Positions 1-6,024 of a DNA stretch of 6,149 nucleotides are shown here, piece after piece. The position numbers and the translations under genes are program-made. Position 1 is the stretch's first letter, and every line of letters begins with the position of its first letter. The notes beneath the pieces are model-generated. The model was not told where the DNA came from. It saw only the letters and a program-made list of their open reading frames with translations, and did no database searches. The stretch comes from Rickettsiaceae bacterium (GTDB lineage Bacteria; Pseudomonadota; Alphaproteobacteria; Rickettsiales; Rickettsiaceae). The DNA lies in NCBI GenBank assembly GCA_017995275.1, contig JAGOJE010000059.1, positions 1 through 6,149 of the forward strand, given 5' to 3'.

Positions 1-127
1 GTTTCATACCACGCCCTTTAGGTTTTGGCTCCTGCGTGAATACAGCAACTACTTTGTGATTAGTTGCTATGAGTTTTGCTAGAGATATAGCTCCAAATTC
101 AGGAGTCCCCATAAAAATTACATTCAT
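1..127 (-). CDS. fmt: Methionyl-tRNA formyltransferase, N-terminal part (cut by window edge)
   Basis: Fmt transfers a formyl group from 10-formyltetrahydrofolate to Met-tRNA(fMet) in the cytoplasm, making the bacterial initiator tRNA. Only the first 42 codons are present; the rest lies beyond the left edge. The translation opens MNVIFMGTPEFGAISLAKL and continues through a VVAVFTQEPKPKGRGMK segment. This matches the start of the family: the hydrophobic strand, the MGTPxF motif, then the TQ-x-x-P-x-GRG-x-K loop of the folate-binding Rossmann domain. The ATG at 127-125 overlaps the def stop (ATGA, positions 124-127), and an AAAGGA ribosome site lies at 135-140, seven bases upstream, inside the def coding end. 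The overlap implies co-transcription and probably translational coupling with def. Pairing of def and fmt is widespread in bacteria because the two enzymes add and remove the same formyl group. The identification is firm despite the short length. Confidence 0.93.
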   Translation of the reverse strand, partial: MNVIFMGTPEFGAISLAKLIATNHKVVAVFTQEPKPKGRGMK

Positions 128-651
128 TTCTCAGTCCTTTGAGCTTTGGAAAGCTTCCTTATTATAACATCACGTTTTATAGAAGAAGATAGATAATCTA
201 GAATTGTTTTTCCATCCAGATGATCTATTTCATGCTGAAAACAACGTGCTAGCCACCCATCACATTCTATAGTCTTCTCTTGCCCTAAATCATCCAAATA
301 TTTTATAGTTACTGCCTCATGTCTTGATATTTCAACTGGCACTCCAGGTACTGAAAGACAGCCCTCGTCCGCAATAGACATATTCTCCGATTTATAAATA
401 AATTCAGGATTCACCATCTTTATTGGATAGATATTTTTCTTTTCTTCTTCATCCATACCACTTAAATCAACGACCAAAATACGCTTTGGTACACCAACTT
501 GAATAGCCGCAAGACCTATACCATTATCATGATACATAGTCTCGAGCATATCTTCAATTAAGCTTCTGATTTTGTCATCCACAACTTCCACAAGAGATGA
601 TTTCTGCTTCAGAAGCCTATTCGGAATAGTAATAATTTTTAATATAGACAT
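124..651 (-). CDS. def: Peptide deformylase
   Basis: This enzyme removes the N-formyl group from nascent polypeptides at the ribosome exit. The 175-residue length is normal for the family. All three defining motifs are visible: motif 1 GIGLAAIQ (residues 44-51), motif 2 EGCLS (96-100), and motif 3 HEIDH (140-144). From family knowledge, Cys98, His140 and His144 bind the metal, Glu141 is the catalytic base, and Gln51 helps position the substrate, so the protein should be active. Isoleucine in 'AAIQ' replaces the more usual Pro or Thr, a tolerated position. The C-terminal tail (LSSSIKRDVIIRKLSKAQR) is basic, as in many alphaproteobacterial deformylases. The ATG at 651-649 has only a weak purine-rich stretch (AAAGAA) upstream and no strong ribosome site. 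The protein begins with the typical 'ILKIITIPNRLLKQKS' strand and loop, so this start is well placed. It sits immediately before fmt with a 4-base overlap and is separated from sucB by 267 bases. Confidence 0.97.
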   Translation of the reverse strand: MSILKIITIPNRLLKQKSSLVEVVDDKIRSLIEDMLETMYHDNGIGLAAIQVGVPKRILVVDLSGMDEEEKKNIYPIKMVNPEFIYKSENMSIADEGCLSVPGVPVEISRHEAVTIKYLDDLGQEKTIECDGWLARCFQHEIDHLDGKTILDYLSSSIKRDVIIRKLSKAQRTEK

Positions 652-769
652 CGGTTAAATTTTTCTTTAATTGTTGGAAAGTTTTCACAAGGCTAGTTTG
701 CTACTTTTTACAATTTTTTAATGCTCGGTATTTTACTTAACTACATACCCACAGAAAATCTCAAAACTC

Positions 770-783
770 CTAGATTAATCTAG
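770..783. repeat. Perfect 14-bp palindrome (CTAGATTAATCTAG)
   Basis: CTAGATTAATCTAG reads the same on both strands, with seven-base half-sites and no central gap. It covers the -10 element and approximate start point of the candidate def promoter. Such a position would suit an operator for a dimeric DNA-binding protein, but no regulator is seen in the window and the role is inferred. With no loop it could fold only as a short, weak hairpin in RNA. Confidence 0.5.
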
Positions 784-805
784 CATAAAAGGCTAATAAT
801 GTAAA
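777..805 (-). promoter_or_regulatory. Candidate sigma70-type promoter for def-fmt
   Basis: Read on the minus strand, TTTACA (800-805, five of six matches to the -35 consensus) is followed by a 17-base spacer and TAGATT (777-782, four of six matches to the -10). Transcription would start near 770, giving a leader of about 120 bases before the def ATG at 651. The -10 falls inside a perfect palindrome at 770-783. The region is AT-rich, where promoter-like matches are common by chance, so this is only a reasonable candidate. It fits the presence of a possible terminator at the end of sucB. Confidence 0.4.
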
Positions 806-912
806 TAATAACTATCTATTAAACTAGGCGCCACTAACTATCATCCTCACCCACGCGTGAATTATAAAAGTGAGGCAGAAATGATTCGCTCCAGAAAAAA
901 TGGTCTATGGTC

Positions 913-948
913 AAAAAATCACAATCCGAAAAGTAGCCTTTCTGGATT
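913..948 (-). terminator. Possible intrinsic terminator overlapping the sucB stop
   Basis: On the minus strand AATCC (948-944) pairs with GGATT (927-923). Inside this, after one bulged A, GAAAG (942-938) pairs with TTTTC (932-928), the last pair being G-U, leaving a five-base loop. Four bases after the stem a run of six T follows (918-913), directly behind the sucB TGA. Stem plus T-run is the layout of a factor-independent terminator. The stem is AT-rich and bulged, and it lies within the last sucB codons, so its strength is uncertain. A second T6 follows at 900-895. Confidence 0.4.
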
Positions 949-2073
949 CTCTATAGCATCTTTGATTTTAACAAGGAATGTTACAGCCTCTTTTCCATCT
1001 ATAATTCTATGGTCATAGGATAAAGCCACATACATCATAGGCCTTATGAGGATTTGCCCATTAATTGCAACAGGTCTTTCCTGAATCTTATGCATACCAA
1101 GAATGCCAGATTGCGGAGGATTTATGATTGGGGTAGAAAGAAGAGATCCATATATCCCACCATTTGAAATTGAGAATGTACCACCCGACAAATCAGCCAT
1201 TGAAAGCTTGCCATCCCTAGCTTTTTTGCCAAGCTGGCTTATTTCGGCCTCTATTTGAGCAAAGGTTTTTTTATCCGCATCTCTAAGAATTGGCACAACG
1301 AGCCCCTGCTCTGTTCCAACAGCAACACCAATATCGTAGTAATTCTTATATACTATATCATCGCCATCTATTTCTGCATTCACAGAGGCTACTTCTTTTA
1401 AAGCCTCAGAAGCAGCCTTCACAAAAAAAGACATAAATCCAAGCTTTACATTATGCTTTTTCTCAAATTCATCGCGATATTTTGTGCGCATTTGCATAAC
1501 ATTACTCATATCAATCTCGTTGAATGTAGTAAGTGTAGCCGCTGTATTTTGCGAATCCTTAAGTCTTTGAGCTATTGTTTTACGCAAACGAGACATACGA
1601 ACCCTTTCAACTCTGCCCACGCCTAAAGTAGGAGAAGTATCCTCAGTAGAAGATATCGCATCCAAAACATCACCTTTTGTAATTCTCCCCCCTTTGCCAC
1701 TACCTTTTAAAGACATGGTATCAATGGCATTCTCTGCCGCTATTTTTTTAGCAGAAGGGGCAACAGGAACTTCAAGAATTGAAGATTCATCCTTTGCCTC
1801 TACCTTAACTGGAGACGGAGTCACTTCACTAACAGCCCCTTCTTTTATGGAACCTATTACTTCCCCAACTTCAACCGATGCGCCCATTTGTTTTGTTATA
1901 GATTCTATAACTCCAGATACAGAGGCATTTACCTCTAAAGTTACCTTCTCCGTTTCTAGCTCTAATATTAGCTCATCCACATTTACTGATTCTCCAACTT
2001 TTTTGTACCATTTGGCAACTGTTGCTTCAGATACTGATTCACCAAGTGATGGTACTATTATTTTTACACTCAT
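919..2073 (-). CDS. sucB: Dihydrolipoyllysine succinyltransferase, E2 of 2-oxoglutarate dehydrogenase
   Basis: E2 is the core of the 2-oxoglutarate dehydrogenase complex in the TCA cycle; it carries succinyl on a swinging lipoyl arm and passes it to CoA. The 384 residues show the standard order. The lipoyl domain spans about 1-78, with Lys43 in ETEKVTLEV as the lipoylation site. A short Pro/Val/Ser linker follows, then a peripheral-subunit binding domain at about 104-140 (SAKKIAAENAID...GSGKGGRITKGDVLDAI). The catalytic domain runs from about 155 to the end. The active-site motif SYDHRIIDG (352-360) supplies His355 and Asp359. The protein is slightly shorter than the roughly 400 residues of familiar homologues, through shorter linkers. 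The MSVKIIVPSLGESVSEATVAKWYKK opening favours the succinyl over the acetyl enzyme, and the sucA neighbour settles it. The ATG lies one base after the sucA TAA, with a GGGAG ribosome site inside the last sucA codons, so the two are almost surely one operon. The stop is TGA. Confidence 0.97.
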   Translation of the reverse strand: MSVKIIVPSLGESVSEATVAKWYKKVGESVNVDELILELETEKVTLEVNASVSGVIESITKQMGASVEVGEVIGSIKEGAVSEVTPSPVKVEAKDESSILEVPVAPSAKKIAAENAIDTMSLKGSGKGGRITKGDVLDAISSTEDTSPTLGVGRVERVRMSRLRKTIAQRLKDSQNTAATLTTFNEIDMSNVMQMRTKYRDEFEKKHNVKLGFMSFFVKAASEALKEVASVNAEIDGDDIVYKNYYDIGVAVGTEQGLVVPILRDADKKTFAQIEAEISQLGKKARDGKLSMADLSGGTFSISNGGIYGSLLSTPIINPPQSGILGMHKIQERPVAINGQILIRPMMYVALSYDHRIIDGKEAVTFLVKIKDAIENPERLLFGL

Positions 2074-2074
2074 T

Positions 2075-4849
2075 TTAAACTCCCAAAGCTTGTTTTATTA
2101 AATTTCGTTGCTGCTCTTCATGAATAGCGAAAGATCCTACAGCTGGTGATGCAGCCGCCGGCCTTGATACACATATTATATTCTTACCTACCAGATCTTC
2201 TATATAATCTCTGATAAAGGTCCAAGCTCCCATATTTTTAGGCTCTTCTTGGCACCATATAAATTCCTTTGCTTTTTTATAACGAGCAATCATCTCCATA
2301 AAAAAATCTCCATCAAAAGGATAATATTGCTCTATCCTTATTATAGCAACATCAAGATTTCTTGAATCTCTTTCCTCCACCAAGTCATAATATACTTTTC
2401 CTCCACATATAACAACTCTTCTGGCTTCTGCGTGTGATGTATCCTCTATCATGGGCAAGAATTTTGTGCCAGTTGCAAGAGCCGATAATTTTGAAACAAC
2501 CATCTTATGACGAAGCAATGACTTCGGAGACATTATTATTAAAGGCTTACGGAAATTCCTGTGAATTTGCCTTCGCAATATATGAAACAAAGAAGCAGGA
2601 GTCGTTGGGCTCGCAACTTGTATATTATCCTCAGCGCATAATTGCAGGAATCTCTCAAGCCTCGCAGAACTATGTTCTGGCCCCTGCCCTTCGTAACCAT
2701 GAGGTAAAAAAGATACCAGACCACTCATTCTTAACCATTTTGTTTCAGATGAACTGATGAATTGATCCCATACTACCTGCGCTCCATTTGCGAAATCACC
2801 AAATTGAGCTTCCCAAATTACCAAGTGATTAGGATTCACAGAAGAATATCCATATTCAAAACCAAGAACTGCAAATTCAGACAAATTACTATTCGCCACC
2901 TCAAATTTTGCATAATTATCAGATAAATTACTCAGTGGAACATAAATCTTTCCATTTTTTTGATCATGCATTACGGCATGTCTATGAGAGAAAGTACCTC
3001 TTTGAGCGTCTTGACCACTAATTCTAACTGGAATATTCTCTGAAAGCAAAGTAGCAAAAGCAAGGGCCTCAGCACTTGCCCAATCTACAACCCCATCTTG
3101 CAGATGTTTCACCCTATTTTCTAATATTTTTGCAAGCTTTGAATTGATGTTAAAATCTTCCGGATAAGAAGATAACTTTTTCCCCAATTCCAAAAGTTTA
3201 CTTTCCTCAACGCCAGTAATAGATTCAGAGTGAATATTACTATGCATTTCCATTCCACCCCATAAGCCAGAAAGCGTCTGAGTAACTGGTTTATAAGAGG
3301 CCGCTAACTGATATTCCTCATCAAGATTTTTTTTGAATTCAGCCTTCATAGATTCATATTCGCCCTTGGTAACAACGCCTAATGACTCAAGATATTCAGC
3401 ATAAATTGCAGCTGGGGTTTTCTTAGATTTTATAACACTATACATAATAGATTGTGTATACATTGGTTCATCACCCTCGTTATGACCATATTTCCTATAA
3501 CACACTATATCTATAACTATATCTTTCCGAAATTTATGACGATATTCTGATGCTAGTTTTGTAACAAAGGCAACCGCTTCAATATCGTCTCCATTAACGT
3601 GAATTATCGGAGCGGAAATAATCTTTGCCATATCAGTTGCGTATTTTCCTGGCCTTGAATCAGAAGGATCTGTTGTAAAACCTATTTGGTTATTTATAAC
3701 TATATGCAACACACCAGCCGCCCAGTAATGCTCCAAAGCTGACATAGCAAGAGATTCCGCAACAACCCCTTGTCCAGCAAATGCTGCATCTCCATGTATC
3801 AAAATACCCATAGCCTTTTTTTGATTTAAATCTTGTTTTGCCCTTACCTTTCCGCAAACAACCGGATTTATAGCCTCAAGATGCGATGGATTAGGAGTTA
3901 GTGATAAATGCATGACTTTCCCGGATTTTTGTGATTTTATATCATTTGAATAACCCATATGATATTTCACATCACCAGAAACTTCAAACTCCTCAGGAAA
4001 TGTACTATGCCCCATAAATTCAGCCATAATAGCTCTATAAGGCTTGCCTAAAACTTTTGCCAAACTAGACAATCTGCCTCTATGGGCCATTCCTATGGTT
4101 ACATCTGATATATCATTCTCTAAGGCAAAATCTACAGCTTCAATCAGGGAAATTATTGCACTATCACCCCCCTCTATGGAAAATCTTTTAGCACCAGGGA
4201 ATTTTATGTGAAGATATTGTTCAATTCCTTCTACTTCTACCAAATCATGTAGAAGTTTTTTCTGCTTTTCTTTTGTAAGCGATGTAGATGTAGCATATTC
4301 TTCTACTGACTTATATAACCAATCACGCTCATCAATGTCATTTATATGAGCAAATTCCACTGCTATATGGTTAGTATAGGATTTTTTAAGCATTGCAACC
4401 AATTTATCAATAGTGCAAATGTAGGATCCAAAAAATTCTCCACCAAGATTTATCTCTCCATCCTCTAAACCAAAATCTCTATAATTTAAACAATCTGATT
4501 CATCTGTGGTAGTACTTTGAATGGATAAAGGATCAAGATCAGCTATTAAATGCCCCCTCTCTCTATATGCATTAACTAAAGATCTAATTTTATACTTATA
4601 GTCATCACTAGAAAATGCATGAGAAGCAATATCTTTTTTTGATTCATTAAAACCACCAGGAGTTGTAAGGACGCTAGCTCTTTCTCCCCAACTTGCTCCA
4701 ATTTTTATAGTTCCATCTTTTACTTTTGCAAAATACTCCTGCCAGCTTTTATCCAGGCTGGATGGGTCGCTAAGATATTTAGCGTAAAGCTCTTCAATAA
4801 AGATAGCATTATTGCCATAGAGGAAACTAGACTTCTCAAAATCACTCAC
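2075..4849 (-). CDS. sucA: 2-oxoglutarate dehydrogenase E1 component
   Basis: E1 is the thiamine-diphosphate enzyme that decarboxylates 2-oxoglutarate and succinylates the lipoyl group of SucB. I set the start at GTG 4849-4847 (924 residues, MSDFEKSSFLYGNNAIF...). It has GGAG eight bases upstream and lies about 24 bases after the predicted transcription start. A TTG at 4876 would give 933 residues but has no ribosome site. Family landmarks (numbered from GTG): N-terminal FLYGNNAIFIEELYAKY (9-25), which resembles the E2-contacting segment of E1o; GHLIADLDPL (99-108); AHRGRL (255-260); SLTPNPSHLEAINPVV (316-331); the ThDP/Mg segment GDAAFAGQG (353-361) followed by INNQIGFTT (385-393); SGQDAQRGTFSHRHA (611-625); PHGYEGQGPEHSS (716-728); QEEPKNMGAW near the end. 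The length is normal and no frameshift is seen. HRGRL is followed by Ser-Ser rather than the Asn usual after it. It is first in the operon with sucB, divergent from rplM. Confidence 0.97.
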   Translation of the reverse strand: MSDFEKSSFLYGNNAIFIEELYAKYLSDPSSLDKSWQEYFAKVKDGTIKIGASWGERASVLTTPGGFNESKKDIASHAFSSDDYKYKIRSLVNAYRERGHLIADLDPLSIQSTTTDESDCLNYRDFGLEDGEINLGGEFFGSYICTIDKLVAMLKKSYTNHIAVEFAHINDIDERDWLYKSVEEYATSTSLTKEKQKKLLHDLVEVEGIEQYLHIKFPGAKRFSIEGGDSAIISLIEAVDFALENDISDVTIGMAHRGRLSSLAKVLGKPYRAIMAEFMGHSTFPEEFEVSGDVKYHMGYSNDIKSQKSGKVMHLSLTPNPSHLEAINPVVCGKVRAKQDLNQKKAMGILIHGDAAFAGQGVVAESLAMSALEHYWAAGVLHIVINNQIGFTTDPSDSRPGKYATDMAKIISAPIIHVNGDDIEAVAFVTKLASEYRHKFRKDIVIDIVCYRKYGHNEGDEPMYTQSIMYSVIKSKKTPAAIYAEYLESLGVVTKGEYESMKAEFKKNLDEEYQLAASYKPVTQTLSGLWGGMEMHSNIHSESITGVEESKLLELGKKLSSYPEDFNINSKLAKILENRVKHLQDGVVDWASAEALAFATLLSENIPVRISGQDAQRGTFSHRHAVMHDQKNGKIYVPLSNLSDNYAKFEVANSNLSEFAVLGFEYGYSSVNPNHLVIWEAQFGDFANGAQVVWDQFISSSETKWLRMSGLVSFLPHGYEGQGPEHSSARLERFLQLCAEDNIQVASPTTPASLFHILRRQIHRNFRKPLIIMSPKSLLRHKMVVSKLSALATGTKFLPMIEDTSHAEARRVVICGGKVYYDLVEERDSRNLDVAIIRIEQYYPFDGDFFMEMIARYKKAKEFIWCQEEPKNMGAWTFIRDYIEDLVGKNIICVSRPAAASPAVGSFAIHEEQQRNLIKQALGV
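2080..2084 (-). promoter_or_regulatory. sucB ribosome binding site inside the sucA 3' end
   Basis: GGGAG on the minus strand lies six bases before the sucB ATG (2073-2071). It is formed by the final Gly-Val codons of sucA (GGA GTT TAA, with the preceding codon's third base). A ribosome finishing sucA therefore covers the sucB start signal, the arrangement expected for translational coupling and balanced E1:E2 output. Confidence 0.75.
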
Positions 4850-4857
4850 GAGACAAA

Positions 4858-4861
4858 CTCC
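4858..4861 (-). promoter_or_regulatory. sucA ribosome binding site that selects the GTG start
   Basis: GGAG on the minus strand (within TTGGAG, 4858-4863) stands eight bases before GTG 4849-4847. The alternative TTG at 4876-4874 is preceded by TAGAATCCC, which has no ribosome-site character and is in fact the predicted -10 element. Confidence 0.65.
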
Positions 4862-4879
4862 AACTAGAAATTTCAAGGG

Positions 4880-4909
4880 ATTCTAGAACAATTTTGCCTA
4901 TGCTTGCAA
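4880..4909 (-). promoter_or_regulatory. Candidate sigma70-type promoter for sucAB
   Basis: On the minus strand TTGCAA (4904-4909, four of six matches to the -35) is followed by an 18-base spacer and TAGAAT (4880-4885, five of six matches to the -10). Transcription would begin near 4873, leaving a leader of about 24 bases before the GTG start. A seven-base T/A tract lies just upstream of the -35 (4911-4917) and could help as an UP-type element. The spacing to the ribosome site fits well. Confidence 0.5.
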
Positions 4910-4959
4910 GTTTTTTTAATACCTTAAGAAGGAAATATATTTTTCTGCATAATTTTAGC

Positions 4960-4987
4960 TTGACAAAAGCTCAGATTTCTGGATACT
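4960..4987 (+). promoter_or_regulatory. Candidate sigma70-type promoter for rplM-rpsI
   Basis: A perfect -35 TTGACA (4960-4965) is followed by 16 bases and GATACT (4982-4987, four of six matches to the -10). Transcription would start near 4994, with a leader of about 34 bases. The upstream 50 bases are very AT-rich and end at the -35 of the divergent sucA promoter, so the two promoters do not overlap. A consensus -35 suits a highly expressed ribosomal-protein operon. Confidence 0.6.
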
Positions 4988-5027
4988 TGTGCTTTAATTT
5001 TTATATATCTATAAAGGCTTTGTTATC

Positions 5028-5501
5028 GTGAACACTACTTATTCAGCTAAACTTAAAGAGATTGAAAAAAAATGGTTGGTAATTGATGCTAAGGACATCG
5101 TACTTGGTCGCCTAGCAGCGGAAGTATCTATGATTTTACGCGGAAAACACAAACCAACTTACACTCCGCATTTAGATTGTGGGGACAATGTTATAATCAT
5201 AAACGCTAAAGATGTACATTTAAGCGGAAGAAAATCTGATACGAAAGATGGTAAACTTTACTATCGTCATACTGGTTTCCCTGGTGGTATCAAAGAAACC
5301 ACAGCTGGCAAAATGCTTGCAGGAAAACATCCTGAAAGGGTTGTAAAGCTAGCAGTTCGTAGAATGATATCACGCAACGTCCTTGGTGATACACAACTCA
5401 GCAATTTATATGTATACGCAGGTTCAGAGCACCCACATGCGGCTCAAAAACCCGAAGTATATGACTTTGCTAGCAAAAACGTTAAGAATAAGAAGAATTA
5501 A
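5028..5501 (+). CDS. rplM: 50S ribosomal protein L13
   Basis: L13 is an early-assembling protein of the large ribosomal subunit that binds 23S rRNA. The 157 residues cover the full family: KKWLVIDAKDIVLGRLAA (14-31), RGKHKPTYTPHLDCGDNVI (38-56), HTGFPGG (81-87), GKHPERV (99-105), AVRRMISRNVLG (109-120) and LYVYAGSEHPH (127-137), ending in a basic tail. The length is slightly above the 142 of E. coli, as usual in alphaproteobacteria, which have the extra N-terminal 'YSAK...E' stretch. The start is GTG at 5028-5030; AAAGG at 5013-5017 is a moderate ribosome site ten bases upstream. No ATG in frame near the beginning would keep the conserved N-terminus, so GTG is preferred. It is followed after two bases by rpsI, the common L13-S9 pair. 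Confidence 0.97.
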   Translation: MNTTYSAKLKEIEKKWLVIDAKDIVLGRLAAEVSMILRGKHKPTYTPHLDCGDNVIIINAKDVHLSGRKSDTKDGKLYYRHTGFPGGIKETTAGKMLAGKHPERVVKLAVRRMISRNVLGDTQLSNLYVYAGSEHPHAAQKPEVYDFASKNVKNKKN

Positions 5502-5503
5502 TT

Positions 5504-5983
5504 ATGGCATCATTAACTATAAAGAACGTTGAAAAAGTTGAGGCTCAAGAAGCCGAAGTAAAGGCAGTGAAGGCTGTAAAACCTGAAAAAGACAATTTAG
5601 GTCGCAGCTATGGAACTGGAAGAAGAAAATCTTCAATAGCTCGTGTCTGGATAAAAGCCGGATCAGGTAAAGTTACAGTTAACGGGCAAGATTTTGCAAA
5701 ATATTTTGCTCGCGAGTCTCACCGTAAGCACCTTCTACAACCATTTGAAGTAACAAAAACTCTTGGACAGTTTGATGTTATTTGCACAGTAAAAGGTGGT
5801 GGACACACAGGGCAAGCTGGTGCAATAAGACTTGGGATTGCTCGTGCTATTGATAAGTTCTTACCAGATCTTCACGTAGCTTTACGTAGCAACGGAATGC
5901 TAACTAGAGATCCTAGAGTTGTTGAACGCAAGAAATACGGTCAACACAAAGCACGTAAGAGCACTCAGTTTTCTAAACGTTAA
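5504..5983 (+). CDS. rpsI: 30S ribosomal protein S9
   Basis: S9 belongs to the head of the small subunit; its C-terminal tail reaches the P-site tRNA. The core at about 34-159 carries RSYGTGRRKSSIARVWI (34-50), the signature GGGHTGQAGAIRLGIARA (98-115), and the tail RDPRVVERKKYGQHKARKS followed by TQFSKR, ending in the conserved Ser-Lys-Arg. The protein is 159 residues against about 130 in E. coli; the difference is an N-terminal extension (1-33) rich in Val, Lys, Glu and Ala with a small repeat (VKAVKAVKPEK). Similar extensions occur in alphaproteobacterial S9, so it is probably real and not a wrong start. The ATG follows the rplM stop by two bases, with AAGAAG (5490-5495) as a modest ribosome site inside rplM. 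Three different stop codons follow one another in frame: TAA TAG TGA. Confidence 0.97.
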   Translation: MASLTIKNVEKVEAQEAEVKAVKAVKPEKDNLGRSYGTGRRKSSIARVWIKAGSGKVTVNGQDFAKYFARESHRKHLLQPFEVTKTLGQFDVICTVKGGGHTGQAGAIRLGIARAIDKFLPDLHVALRSNGMLTRDPRVVERKKYGQHKARKSTQFSKR

Positions 5984-5992
5984 TAGTGAAAC

Positions 5993-6006
5993 TCCAGTTT
6001 TCTGGA
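5993..6006 (+). repeat. Small hairpin after rpsI (TCCAG-TTTT-CTGGA)
   Basis: TCCAG (5993-5997) and CTGGA (6002-6006) form a five-base stem with a TTTT loop, ten bases after the rpsI TAA. There is no T-run directly after it; the next one (TTTT, 6017-6020) is ten bases away. It could contribute to ending or processing the rplM-rpsI transcript, but on its own it is a poor intrinsic terminator. Confidence 0.35.
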
Positions 6007-6024
6007 TATACAGCAATTTTAGTG

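Larger units (their letters stand above)
652..918. other. Intergenic region between sucB and def
   Basis: There is no convincing gene in these 267 bases on either strand and no tRNA-like fold that I could find. It holds the T-tract of the possible sucB terminator (913-918), a seven-base tandem repeat flanked by A6 tracts (895-918), a six-base inverted repeat CCTCAC/GTGAGG (845-850 with 870-875) enclosing the palindrome CACGCGTG (852-859), and the candidate def promoter with its palindrome (770-805). The rest is AT-rich sequence that would form the def leader. Confidence 0.6.

Noticed and set aside
652..918. Possible tRNA or small structured RNA in the sucB-def gap
   Set aside because: No T-loop GTTCRANYC box, acceptor pairing or anticodon arm could be assembled on either strand; the hairpins seen are isolated.
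881..1018. Short plus-strand frame (about 45 codons, ATG 881) with a GTGAGG ribosome-like site and TATAAA upstream
   Set aside because: Most of it is antisense to the sucB end, TATAAA is too close to the ribosome-like site to act as its -10, no -35 is visible, and the peptide resembles nothing known.
1694..2101. Plus-strand open frame of 135 codons
   Set aside because: It lies entirely opposite sucB and a few bases of sucA, is rich in Ser/Thr/Phe as expected for an antisense shadow, and matches no family I know. The sucB frame is unmistakable.
2434..2757. Plus-strand open frame of 107 codons and a 61-codon minus-strand frame at 2539-2724
   Set aside because: Both are inside the conserved C-terminal third of sucA in other frames, with no recognisable domain or separate start signals.
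4849..4876. Hydrophobic leader MKFLVGVCL on SucA as a signal peptide
   Set aside because: It appears only if TTG 4876 is used, which lacks a ribosome site. SucA is a cytoplasmic enzyme and the stretch is too short for a signal peptide.
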